A stretch of 52,368 bases of DNA from a virus, in IMG/VR virus record IMGVR_UViG_3300025645_000102, positions 1 through 52,368 of that record, one strand, 5' to 3'. This document shows, piece by piece, positions 14,538-22,437 of this stretch; within the stretch, counting starts at the first letter, position 1; the number at the start of each line of letters is the position of its first letter. Made by a program: the position numbers and the translations under genes. A model generated the notes under the pieces. That model worked only from the letters and a program-made list of their open reading frames with translations, was not told the origin of the DNA and ran no database searches.

Positions 14538-15841
14538 AAAACAAAGCCGTAGTATCAAATAGAATATATTTGAATTGCGAGCTAAAGTCGGAGCTACGTA
14601 CCGTACTAAATGATAATTTAGTATATAAACTAAGTCAGATGCCTGTATCTCCGTACCCTTTAGTTATAAATAATATTATTAAAGTAACTGATTCAATTGT
14701 ATCCATACCCTCGGGTAGGCTAGATCTAATACCGGAAGACTATGAAATAGTAGACAAACGAGCAAAGACTCCTGCCAGTATACCCAAGCCTTCATTCGAG
14801 CCTAGAGAAGATCAACAGGCTGCAATTGATTTTATAGAAACTTCTGGATTAGTTAATGCTAAACCTGGTTGGGGTAAAACTATAGCGGGTTTGGGCATAG
14901 CGCACAAGTTCCAGCAAAAAACACTTATAATAACCACAACCACTATCATAAGAGATATGTGGATAAAAGAAGTAGAGAAGTGGTTTGGGATTAAGTGTGG
15001 GGTTATTGGTGGTGGTAAACTGAATTTTGATGCGCCCATAACAGTTGGAAACATACAGACCGTCAGGAAAAAAGCGACCGAGCTAGCCAATGAGTTTGGT
15101 TTAGTTATTGTAGATGAAGTACATCGTTGTCCTGCTAAAACGTTCACAGATACTATAGACGCATTCAGAGCAGAGCACAAAGTTGGCTTATCTGGCACAT
15201 TATTAAGAAAGGATGGGTTGCACTGTGTTCTTCCAGATTACTTTAGTACTAACGTGTTTATAGGTAAAGATGAAAACAGAATGAGTCCTGCGATACACCT
15301 ATGGGAAAGTGCTTCTAGCATTAGCTCAAACGAATTTATTCCCTGGGCTAATCAAATAAATAAGCTGTATTCTACACATTCCTATAAAACTGAGATATTA
15401 AACTTAGCAAACCTATACATGGATGCTGGGCACAAAATACTAGTATTATTCGATAGAACTTTTATACTAGAAGAGCTACACAAGCTTACCGAAGATAGGA
15501 CACTGCTTATTACGGGAAGTATTGGAGATAGAGATAAAATACTAGACGAGATAGGTAAGAAAGACTCTATTGCTAAAGGGCTCTGGGGCACTCAATCTAT
15601 ATTTTCAGAAGGTTTTTCGGTTAGTGAATTATCTTGTGTAATACTAGCAACCCCTATAAGTAATGACCCTTTACTGGAGCAGATAATAGGTAGGATACAG
15701 AGACAGGCTGAGGGCAAGAAAACTCCGATAGTAGTTGATATAGGGTTGGACGGTAGCACTGGCAATAGACAAAAGAATACCAGAAAAAGATTCTACATTA
15801 ATAAGGGCTGGGAAATAAAGAGTATGGGAAGCATCAAATAA
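14534..15841 (+). CDS. SF2 DNA helicase (UvsW / T5 D10-like)
   Basis: The 435-aa protein carries a complete set of superfamily 2 motifs: Q-like motif PREDQQAAIDF (~90-100), Walker A AKPGWGKTI (109-117), TTTTIIRDMW (Ia), DEVH (194-197), GLSGT (motif III, ~220), a short insertion, EGFSVSELSCVI (motif V) and QIIGRIQRQ (motif VI). The ~75-residue N-terminal extension resembles the DNA-recognition domain that precedes the core in UvsW. Phage members of this group (T4 UvsW, T5 D10) remodel branched DNA and drive branch migration or replication restart. The gene ends the polymerase operon. Confidence 0.9.
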   Translation: MKNKAVVSNRIYLNCELKSELRTVLNDNLVYKLSQMPVSPYPLVINNIIKVTDSIVSIPSGRLDLIPEDYEIVDKRAKTPASIPKPSFEPREDQQAAIDFIETSGLVNAKPGWGKTIAGLGIAHKFQQKTLIITTTTIIRDMWIKEVEKWFGIKCGVIGGGKLNFDAPITVGNIQTVRKKATELANEFGLVIVDEVHRCPAKTFTDTIDAFRAEHKVGLSGTLLRKDGLHCVLPDYFSTNVFIGKDENRMSPAIHLWESASSISSNEFIPWANQINKLYSTHSYKTEILNLANLYMDAGHKILVLFDRTFILEELHKLTEDRTLLITGSIGDRDKILDEIGKKDSIAKGLWGTQSIFSEGFSVSELSCVILATPISNDPLLEQIIGRIQRQAEGKKTPIVVDIGLDGSTGNRQKNTRKRFYINKGWEIKSMGSIK

Positions 15842-15854
15842 ATTAAAAAATACT

Positions 15855-15883
15855 TTGACAAAAAGCTATAATTTTTATATACT
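15855..15883 (+). promoter_or_regulatory. First of two tandem promoters, followed by an empty leader
   Basis: TTGACA (15855-15860) and TATACT (15878-15883), 17-bp spacer. It is followed by AAATCGAGAAACAGG, the usual leader, but no ORF starts there; a second promoter with its own leader follows 75 bp later. Confidence 0.8.
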
Positions 15884-15935
15884 ACATAAATCGAGAAACA
15901 GGAAAACAAGTAAGATAAATAATTTAAAGTTTGTT

Positions 15936-15964
15936 TTGACAAAAACGTAAAATTCTTGTATAAT
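15936..15964 (+). promoter_or_regulatory. Second tandem promoter, for the 107-aa gene and SSB-like gene
   Basis: TTGACA (15936-15941) and TATAAT (15959-15964) with 17-bp spacing, followed by AAATCGAGGAAAAG (15969-15982) directly before the GTG start at 15990. Two strong promoters in tandem predict high transcription of the ssDNA-binding protein candidate. Confidence 0.9.
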
Positions 15965-15989
15965 AGTTAAATCGAGGAAAAGCAACTAA

Positions 15990-16313
15990 GTGAAACGTTT
16001 TGATTATGAAAAAATATTCATACTAGCACACGGCAGACCTGCTCAGATGCTAGACTATTATAAAGAATGGAGTACAGGACCGAATTTTATAGTTAACCCA
16101 AAAGCTATAGTGGCAAGCTTTTGGCTTACAGACAGGCAGAAAGCAGAATACTTAGGTATCTGTGCCTTACGTAGCTATGAAGATTATAAGTTTCAAGGAA
16201 TAACAGACCTAAGCCTAGGCAGTCTACCCAGTTGGGTTCCCTTAACTATAGTCAAAGAAAATCCACTAATTCAAATAACCGATACACAAATAATATTTCT
16301 AAAGGAAAAATAA
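15990..16313 (+). CDS. Hypothetical protein, 107 aa (GTG start)
   Basis: The start is GTG at 15990, well placed behind GAGGAAA (15974-15980); no ATG is available nearby. The protein is aromatic-rich (MLDYYKEW, GAP-free) and unrecognised, with a C-terminal ILFLKEK-like tail. It stands between the tandem promoters and the SSB-like gene, whose ATG follows its stop by two bases, so both are co-expressed at high level. A function in DNA replication is only suggested by context. Confidence 0.65.
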   Translation: MKRFDYEKIFILAHGRPAQMLDYYKEWSTGPNFIVNPKAIVASFWLTDRQKAEYLGICALRSYEDYKFQGITDLSLGSLPSWVPLTIVKENPLIQITDTQIIFLKEK

Positions 16314-16315
16314 AA

Positions 16316-16987
16316 ATGGCTATACAGTTCAATAAATTAAACGGCGGCGCTAAAAAATCAAACATCAAATATATGAAGCTAGTAGACGGTGCGAATACTT
16401 TCCGTATCTTACCTGACTCTATAATTTGTATGTATACATATTGGGTTAAAGGAGCTGAGGGTAAAGACTTGCCTTTTGAAGCTTTACAATTCGATAGAAA
16501 TACAGAAAAGTTTGTTAACACTAGACCCTGCCCTATCTCAGATATGAAATTATCAGACGCAAAGGGTGAGCCTCTTAGATGTCAGTGGTCTTACAAATGC
16601 CGTGTCATCAATGCCGCTACGGGAGCTGTAGAAATATTACAACTTAAAAAGGGTATTCTTACAGATATTATTTCAGTAGCACAACAGCTAGAAGTAGATC
16701 CTACAGATCTAGATACTGGTATGTGGCTTACTGTTACTAGAGCCAAGACTGGCCCTCTAGCATATAATGTAGAATACTCCCTGCAACAGTTAAAGTGTAA
16801 GTCATCTCCTCTAGAAGATGAGCACTTAGCTAAGTTAGCAGAGCTTAAGTCAATGGAAGAGTTGTTTCCAGTAGAAACTTACGCTGCACTATCTGCTAGA
16901 TTGACTAAACATGTCAATGGTGAAGTAGATGCTGAAGAAAGTGAAGGTTCTGCTTCTCAAGATGAAGCAATGAACGAATTAAGTTAA
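16316..16987 (+). CDS. Probable single-stranded DNA-binding protein (T5 D11-like position)
   Basis: I take the ATG at 16316 (MAIQFNKLNGG), behind AAAGGAAAA, rather than the in-frame ATG at 16232 inside the previous gene. The 224-aa product has a short Lys-containing N-terminus, a central region with closely spaced Cys (CPISDMKLSDAKGEPLRCQW then C) that could bind zinc as in T4 gp32, and an acidic C-terminal tail (DAEESEG to DEAMNELS). An acidic tail for partner recruitment is typical of phage SSBs. Strong tandem promoters upstream and a strong terminator directly downstream fit a protein needed in large amounts. I infer SSB; sequence recognition alone is moderate. Confidence 0.6.
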   Translation: MAIQFNKLNGGAKKSNIKYMKLVDGANTFRILPDSIICMYTYWVKGAEGKDLPFEALQFDRNTEKFVNTRPCPISDMKLSDAKGEPLRCQWSYKCRVINAATGAVEILQLKKGILTDIISVAQQLEVDPTDLDTGMWLTVTRAKTGPLAYNVEYSLQQLKCKSSPLEDEHLAKLAELKSMEELFPVETYAALSARLTKHVNGEVDAEESEGSASQDEAMNELS

Positions 16988-16990
16988 ATA

Positions 16991-17020
16991 AAAGGCGGCT
17001 ATTATGCCGCCTTTACTTTT
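16991..17020 (+). terminator. Intrinsic terminator/attenuator after the SSB-like gene
   Basis: AAAGGCGGC (16991-16999) pairs perfectly with GCCGCCTTT (17006-17014) around TATTAT and is followed by ACTTTT. No promoter is visible before the next ATG at 17030, only 10 bases away, so read-through must supply the SbcD/SbcC genes. Confidence 0.9.
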
Positions 17021-17029
17021 AGGTATTAA

Positions 17030-17965
17030 ATGAAAATTATATTTATAGCAGATATTCACATTAAACTAGGGCAAAAAAATGTACCTAGAGATTGGCAGTA
17101 TAATAGAACTGTACAACTAGCTGAAAGCATCAATAAGGTTGAGGGTGCTGATTACGTTGTAATAGGTGGAGACCTACTGGACGTAGCTAAACCTTCTATA
17201 GAAGAGGTTGGTTTAATGTATGACTTCTTAGAGGCAATAGATCTTGGGGGGTATATTATACCAGGCAACCACGAGATGGTTACTAAGACTAAAGATTGTT
17301 TTTCTTATGTAACAAATATGCTTAACTCTGTTGGGTTTTCTGTTGTAAGAGAGTTTGATACTATTGACGGTGTAGATTATATACCCTACAATATTCTAAA
17401 AGACACTTGGCCTAAAACTAACAGCAAGATAGCAGTTACCCACGTGAGGGGAGAAATTCCTCCACACGTAGAACCTGAGATAGATTTATCTAAGTACGAA
17501 AGTTATGAGTGTGTTTTTGCGGGTGATTTACATTCATACAAAAATTCACAACTAAACCTGCTATATCCGGGTAGTCCTTTTACGACTTCTTTCCATAGGA
17601 ATAAAACTACAGGTTCAAATGGCTACTTTGTTATTGATACTAATACAGGATGCTATGATTGGGTGGAACTAGATCTCCCTCAGCTTATTCGAACGACTGT
17701 AACTAGTGAAAAAGAGATAGTACCTACAGAAGTTGATCACACAATCTATGAGATTGAAGGTAACTTAGAAGAATTAGCGGGAATCAAAGGTACTGAGTTA
17801 TTAAGTAAGAAAATTACGAAGAATATTAGTAGTCCTAGCACATTAGCTATGTCCGGAAATATCGTACAAGAACTATCAGTTTACCTAGAGCAGATTAAGA
17901 AGATAGATACAGCTAGTATCCCAGAATATATAGATTTATTTAAAAAGGTAGTATTGCATGATTAG
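17030..17965 (+). CDS. SbcD/Mre11-like exonuclease subunit (T4 gp47, T5 D12 type)
   Basis: The 311-aa protein is a calcineurin-type metallophosphoesterase: ADIH (D8, H10), GGDLLD (D48), PGNHE (N80, H81), VTHVRG (H138) and GDLHSY (H168) supply the two-metal site. The C-terminal ~100 residues would be the capping/partner-binding region. With the SbcC-like ATPase encoded next (8-base overlap) it forms the recombination nuclease that resects DNA ends and degrades DNA during phage recombination-dependent replication. The order follows T5 D12-D13. Confidence 0.92.
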   Translation: MKIIFIADIHIKLGQKNVPRDWQYNRTVQLAESINKVEGADYVVIGGDLLDVAKPSIEEVGLMYDFLEAIDLGGYIIPGNHEMVTKTKDCFSYVTNMLNSVGFSVVREFDTIDGVDYIPYNILKDTWPKTNSKIAVTHVRGEIPPHVEPEIDLSKYESYECVFAGDLHSYKNSQLNLLYPGSPFTTSFHRNKTTGSNGYFVIDTNTGCYDWVELDLPQLIRTTVTSEKEIVPTEVDHTIYEIEGNLEELAGIKGTELLSKKITKNISSPSTLAMSGNIVQELSVYLEQIKKIDTASIPEYIDLFKKVVLHD

Positions 17966-19760
17966 TATAAATAGTATGGAGTTCAGTAACATATTAAGCT
18001 ATGGAGATAGCAATGAGGTACACTTCAATAAGTCTGCCGTTACTCAACTTATTGGGAGTAATGGCGCAGGTAAGTCGTCTATTCCTATCATACTAGAAGA
18101 AGGGTTGTTTAACAAAAACTCTAAAGGAATTAAGAAAGGCGACCTACTTAATAAGTTTAGTACAAAACCGACATATAATATCAAAATCCGTTTTACTGTA
18201 GACGTAGATCAATACGTTATAGACAAGACCGTAGGTAGCACAACAAAAGTTACATTACACAAAAATGATGAAGATATTTCTGGGCATACTACTACTCAAA
18301 CATACAAATCTATGGAAGAAATCTTTGGGGTGGACTTCATGACTTTTACTAAGATAGTATATCAATCTATGGTTAGTAGTTTAGATTTTATAAGTGCTAC
18401 AGATAGTACTAGAAAAAAGTTTCTAATATCACTATTAGGACTGGAAAAATATGTTGCTAAAGAATTGATTCTTAAAGATAATCTAAAAGCTAACAAAACT
18501 CTGTTGATTGGGGCGGAAAGCTCAGTCAATACTATAAACTCTATTATAAAATCTCAAGGCACTATACCTACTGTGGTAGAAGTTCCTGAACTAGAAGATA
18601 TTAATACAGAGGCGTTGTATACCCTACAGGCTACAAAGAAAGCAGAACTAGCTGACATAAAAACTAGGAATAAAGCCATAGAGTCTAACAATAAAGCGAA
18701 AGCAGAGTTAGACGCTTTGGATCTTGTAGTAGAACCTATAAGTACAAAACTTACGCATATTTCTAGAGAAGAGATACAATACCAAGGACATGGTAGAATC
18801 AGCGCAGCACTACATTCTGAACTATATAAGTTAGAATTAGCTAAAGATACTTGCCCTACATGCAAACAACCAGTGGACATATCCGATACTTTACAACGCA
18901 TAGCAGATATAGAAGCCGAATTAGTTTCTAACAGCATAGAAGAGAAAAAGTTAAAAGATTATATAAAAATAGCTACAACACACAACAGTTTAATAGATAA
19001 GTACGAAACTTATACCAAAGAACTAGCAGTGTTGCGTGGTAGGTACGATCCTACGGTTTCTGCGGAATATCTTATTGCTGATACTTTAGTTGCAGAAATT
19101 AAAGTAGTAACTGCTGAGATTGCAGACCTAAACTCTAAAATGCAAGATAGCATAGATTTAAGGGATGCTGCTATACGCACAAACAACTTAGTAGAGATTA
19201 AACAAGCTCAATTAAAAGATAACCAGGCCAAACTTAAAATAGAGAGTACAAAACTTATGGAGTCTAGCGTGTTATGTGCCAGACTCGAGACGTTAGTAGC
19301 TTCTATGGGCAGTAAAGGTCTTATAGCTTATAAAATCGAATCTTTAGTAAAAGTATTCGAAGAACTCATTAATGAATATTTACAAGTTCTTTCTGATGGG
19401 GAGTTTACTCTTAAGTTCGTAATGGACGAGACCAAGCTTCAAATTAATCTAAGATCTGATAGCGTTGATATGGATATTAAGTCTATATCGAGCGGAGAGT
19501 TTAACAAAGTAAATACCGCAACATTGTTGGCCGTAAGAAAGATGTTGACTTCTATATCTAAAATTGATATAAATTTATTATTCTTAGATGAAGTGGTCGC
19601 CGTACTAGACCCAGAAAGTAAAGATACATTGATTAATTTGCTTTTAAGCGAAGAAAATTTAAATACAATAGTAGTAAGTCATGGGTATACTCACCCGCTT
19701 GCTTCTAGACTGAACGTCATTAAGGAGAATAAAATATCAAGGTTAAAATTAGATGAGTAG
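17958..19760 (+). CDS. SbcC/Rad50-like ATPase subunit (T4 gp46, T5 D13 type)
   Basis: The 600-aa protein has split ABC ATPase halves separated by a coiled coil. The N-terminal lobe has Walker A LIGSNGAGKSS (31-41). The coiled-coil arms run from about residue 160 to 460, with a zinc hook CPTC at 299-302 at the tip. The C-terminal lobe has the signature region SISSGEFNKVN and Walker B LLFLDEVVAVLD (~540-550). It pairs with the SbcD-like protein to hold and process DNA ends. It overlaps the neighbours on both sides by 8 bases. At 600 aa it is short for SbcC but normal for phage gp46 proteins. Confidence 0.94.
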   Translation: MISINSMEFSNILSYGDSNEVHFNKSAVTQLIGSNGAGKSSIPIILEEGLFNKNSKGIKKGDLLNKFSTKPTYNIKIRFTVDVDQYVIDKTVGSTTKVTLHKNDEDISGHTTTQTYKSMEEIFGVDFMTFTKIVYQSMVSSLDFISATDSTRKKFLISLLGLEKYVAKELILKDNLKANKTLLIGAESSVNTINSIIKSQGTIPTVVEVPELEDINTEALYTLQATKKAELADIKTRNKAIESNNKAKAELDALDLVVEPISTKLTHISREEIQYQGHGRISAALHSELYKLELAKDTCPTCKQPVDISDTLQRIADIEAELVSNSIEEKKLKDYIKIATTHNSLIDKYETYTKELAVLRGRYDPTVSAEYLIADTLVAEIKVVTAEIADLNSKMQDSIDLRDAAIRTNNLVEIKQAQLKDNQAKLKIESTKLMESSVLCARLETLVASMGSKGLIAYKIESLVKVFEELINEYLQVLSDGEFTLKFVMDETKLQINLRSDSVDMDIKSISSGEFNKVNTATLLAVRKMLTSISKIDINLLFLDEVVAVLDPESKDTLINLLLSEENLNTIVVSHGYTHPLASRLNVIKENKISRLKLDE

Positions 19761-20211
19761 TGCTCAAAGCCAAAAAGGTTCGCGTTTTGAGTACGCTATA
19801 AGAGACCTCTTAACAGAGAAAACAGGAGTAAAATGGGACAGAGTTCCCCTATCCGGTGGTGGTAGTATGAAAGGAGACTTATATTGTTTAACTAACCACT
19901 ACTACCATTGTTTCGAGTTAAAGTCTTTTAAAGACACAGTTATCCAAGAAAACTTACTATCTGCTAAGTCCAACAATATATATGGTTGGTGGGATCAATG
20001 TGTTAGAGAAGCAAAACAAATGAACAGAATCCCTGCGTTAGTTTTTAAGAAAGATAGAGGTAAGCCTTTAATCTTAATAGAAGAGAGCCTGCCAGACCTT
20101 AATTTTATGCAACTTCAATCAAGTTTAGGGGATACTGAGATCTCAGGATCTATTTACCTATTTACTGAGTGGTTGGCTAAAAAAGATATAAGTGAGTTAA
20201 TAATAAAATGA
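19753..20211 (+). CDS. PD-(D/E)XK nuclease, Holliday-junction-resolvase-like (T5 D14 position)
   Basis: The 152-aa protein starts KGSRFEYAIRDLL (E13 in the first helix), then RVPLSGGGSMKGDLY (D42) and HCFELKSFKD (E55, K57). This E...GD...ExK arrangement is the active site of the archaeal Hjc-like/PD-(D/E)XK family, which cuts branched DNA such as Holliday junctions. It lies between the SbcC-like and flap endonuclease genes with 8- and 4-base overlaps, the place of T5 D14. It likely resolves recombination intermediates before packaging. Alternative: a structure-specific repair nuclease of the same fold. Confidence 0.8.
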   Translation: MSSAQSQKGSRFEYAIRDLLTEKTGVKWDRVPLSGGGSMKGDLYCLTNHYYHCFELKSFKDTVIQENLLSAKSNNIYGWWDQCVREAKQMNRIPALVFKKDRGKPLILIEESLPDLNFMQLQSSLGDTEISGSIYLFTEWLAKKDISELIIK

Positions 20212-21068
20212 AAAGTATACTAGAGTTAGATCAAGTAGTAAACTCTGTGCCTTTGGAGAATTTACTTATAATAGATTGTATGAACTTTGCGTTTAGATTT
20301 AAACAGCGAGGTTCTACAGATTTTGCAGTAGATTTTCTTAAAACTATAGATTCCTTTGCAAGCTCTTATGGGGCTAGAGAAGTTATTTTAACGGCAGATC
20401 TGAAGTACTCAAAGTATAGGAAAAATATTGATCCTGGGTATAAAGAAGGTAGGAAAGCAAAATACGTTACTCAAACAGAAGAAGAAAAAGAACAAGTAAA
20501 ATTATTCTTTGAGGGATATGAAAAAGCCCTAGAGTTGGCCGCTACTAAATATTCTCTGATTAGGTTAGAGTACGTAGAAGCAGATGATTTGGCCGCTTAT
20601 TTAGTTAGAGAATTAAGCAGCAGCTTTGAGCATACGTGGTTAATAAGTTCTGACGCGGATTGGGATTTATTATTAGCAGATAATGTTAGTCGTTTCTCTT
20701 TCATTACTAGAAAAGAATATATTAACGAGTGTTTCTACGACGATCATTCATGTGATTCCGCAGAACAATTCCTAAGTATAAAAGTGCTACAAGGAGATAC
20801 TGGAGACAGCATTCCTGGAGTAGAAGGTGTGGGCATAAAAAGAGCTTATAATCTAGTTAGAGAATATGGTTCTGCTTTCGATATACACGATCAGATTCCT
20901 TTAGAGGGATCTCAAAAGTTTATACAGAATATAAATGCAAGCGCAGACTTAATACTTAAAAACTATAAACTTATAGATCTTGTTTCTTTCTGTGAGGACG
21001 CTATAGCGTTTCCTTGCCTTAAAAATATAAAAACTATGGAGACATTTTGTGCTAAATATCGTAGTTAA
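20208..21068 (+). CDS. Flap endonuclease / 5'-3' exonuclease (T5 D15-like)
   Basis: The 286-aa protein has the conserved acidic clusters of the FEN family: LIIDCMNFAFR (D23), VEADDLAA (E124, D126, D127), SSDADWD (D149, D151) and QGDTGDSIPGVEGVGIKRA (D197, D200, then the H3TH DNA-binding loop). The basic helical-arch region YKEGRKAKY is present. The length is near that of T5 D15. It removes RNA primers and flaps, doing the job that the polymerase (which lacks a 5' nuclease domain) cannot. It starts 4 bases inside the previous gene and its 3' end overlaps the dUTPase start by 20 bases. Confidence 0.95.
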   Translation: MKSILELDQVVNSVPLENLLIIDCMNFAFRFKQRGSTDFAVDFLKTIDSFASSYGAREVILTADLKYSKYRKNIDPGYKEGRKAKYVTQTEEEKEQVKLFFEGYEKALELAATKYSLIRLEYVEADDLAAYLVRELSSSFEHTWLISSDADWDLLLADNVSRFSFITRKEYINECFYDDHSCDSAEQFLSIKVLQGDTGDSIPGVEGVGIKRAYNLVREYGSAFDIHDQIPLEGSQKFIQNINASADLILKNYKLIDLVSFCEDAIAFPCLKNIKTMETFCAKYRS

Positions 21069-21465
21069 TGAAGAAAAACTTACCCCTACAATAGGGACTC
21101 TGGGGTCGGCGGGATATGATTTATATTTATCTTATGACGCTTCAATAACACCAGGGACATCTCGTATGATAGGTACGGGAGTAAAGGTTGCCATACCTTT
21201 AGGATACGCTGGAATAATTTCTCCCAGATCTAGTACCGGAAAATTAGGGCTAGGTCTAGCTAACACGATGGGTTGGATAGATTCAGATTATCGCGGAGAA
21301 ATTATGCTCAACGTAAAAAATACAGGCACAAGTACGGCTATGTTGTATAAATACGACAGGTTATTTCAAATGATAGTAGTCCCAGTAGTAACGTTACCAA
21401 TAAACATTGTAACTACACTAGATGAGACAGAAAGAGGAGAGGGCGGTTTTGGAAGCACAAGTTAA
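21049..21465 (+). CDS. dut: dUTPase (trimeric dUTP diphosphatase)
   Basis: All five motifs of trimeric dUTPases are present in 138 aa: GSAGYDL (19-25), PRSS (59-62), GWIDSDYRGEI (75-85), YKYDRLFQMIV (100-110) and RGEGGFGSTS (129-138). The enzyme hydrolyses dUTP to dUMP and keeps uracil out of phage DNA. The start is GTG at 21049 with GGAG at 21038-21041; it lies inside the flap endonuclease gene. Its position at the end of the block matches the T5 order. Confidence 0.96.
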   Translation: MLNIVVNEEKLTPTIGTLGSAGYDLYLSYDASITPGTSRMIGTGVKVAIPLGYAGIISPRSSTGKLGLGLANTMGWIDSDYRGEIMLNVKNTGTSTAMLYKYDRLFQMIVVPVVTLPINIVTTLDETERGEGGFGSTS

Positions 21466-21625
21466 TGAAGAGTTACGATTAAAGGGTATATATTTTGATA
21501 TGATAGCCTCATATGAAACTAGGATTAAACATATGGAGTCAGCGTTGTTAAATCTATGTACTACTGCTAAAGTAGAAACGGTACAAGGGTTAAAAGAGTT
21601 TATTGAAGCCAGCATGGAATCATAA
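21422..21625 (+). CDS. Hypothetical small helical protein, up to 67 aa
   Basis: An all-helical, charged small protein (MRQKEERAV...RIKHMESALLNL) that ends the rightward arm. The ATG at 21422 lies inside the dUTPase gene and lacks a good ribosome binding site; an in-frame TTG at 21449 sits 5 bases after AGGAGAGGG and could be the true start (58 aa). The sequence looks like a short coiled coil. Function unknown. Confidence 0.5.
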   Translation: MRQKEERAVLEAQVNEELRLKGIYFDMIASYETRIKHMESALLNLCTTAKVETVQGLKEFIEASMES

Positions 21626-21627
21626 AT

Positions 21628-21657
21628 AAAAAAGCCGAGCATATAGCTCGGCTTTTT
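21628..21657. terminator. Bidirectional terminator between the two converging arms
   Basis: GCCGAGC (21634-21640) pairs with GCTCGGC (21646-21652) around ATATA. A-runs on the left and T-runs on the right give a U-tract in both directions. It closes the rightward early arm and the leftward late arm, which ends at 21676. Confidence 0.93.
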
Positions 21658-21675
21658 GCTGTTTGGAGTTATTGT

Positions 21676-22437
21676 TTACACAACGCCCCACACTGCAGCC
21701 ATATTCAATACGGCTAGTTGATGTGCTAGTTTTACATCGGCTAGTGTTACATCTGTCATAACACCTGTGCTTGTATCTGCTAAAGACCACGACATTGAAA
21801 AAGTATCTTCTTCTGCAATGGCTGCTAGTATTGCACTTGCCATACGTCCGATTGATATTTCATCAGCATCAAACTGAAACCCATTAGCATCAACGACAGC
21901 GTTGTCTATTAGAACTTGTCTACTAGACTTAAACGATGCAAGTGCTGCTGCGTTATCTCTTTTAGCTTTCATAGCTACTAGGTCTTGTATAACAGGTCTA
22001 GTAGGAGCTACTAACTCATCAGGTTCTTCCAAAGGAATTTCAACACCATCTTCATCCAACTCAGGAACATAATTAGCTATTAACTCTAATCGTTCTTGAA
22101 CAGCAACAAGATAATCTTTATATTCATTAAACCACTCTAGCTGTTCTCCTGCGGCTACCATAGCTACAAAAGCGTCAATTACACGTGATGGTTTAGATAA
22201 TGAGATTACACGCTCTAAATCAGCCTTAGATTTAGTCTCAGGAGTAGGTAACTCTTTAATATAAAGAACGTCTGCATACTCGCTTACTAGACGTGAACCA
22301 GATTGCTCTACCCCCTCTTCATCAGTATAAGTAAATGTTTCAGATACTTGCTCACCCGTTCGCTCACTAACAGTAACTTCTTCGTAAAACTCCCGTATTT
22401 CTACGGGGACTTCTAGTAGTGTATTATATTCAATCAT
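21676..22437 (-). CDS. DUF4376-like tail-associated protein (fibre chaperone or tip component)
   Basis: The 253-aa protein has an acidic N-terminal half and a C-terminal section (~residues 165-253: SRQVLIDNAVVDANGFQFDADEI..., then a Trp, then VTLADVKLAHQL) resembling DUF4376, found in phage proteins encoded next to tail fibres. The ATG overlaps the stop of the long fibre gene by one base (TAATG), so it is translated with it. It is the last gene of the late arm. A role in fibre folding or attachment is inferred from position and domain. Confidence 0.55.
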   Translation of the reverse strand: MIEYNTLLEVPVEIREFYEEVTVSERTGEQVSETFTYTDEEGVEQSGSRLVSEYADVLYIKELPTPETKSKADLERVISLSKPSRVIDAFVAMVAAGEQLEWFNEYKDYLVAVQERLELIANYVPELDEDGVEIPLEEPDELVAPTRPVIQDLVAMKAKRDNAAALASFKSSRQVLIDNAVVDANGFQFDADEISIGRMASAILAAIAEEDTFSMSWSLADTSTGVMTDVTLADVKLAHQLAVLNMAAVWGVV

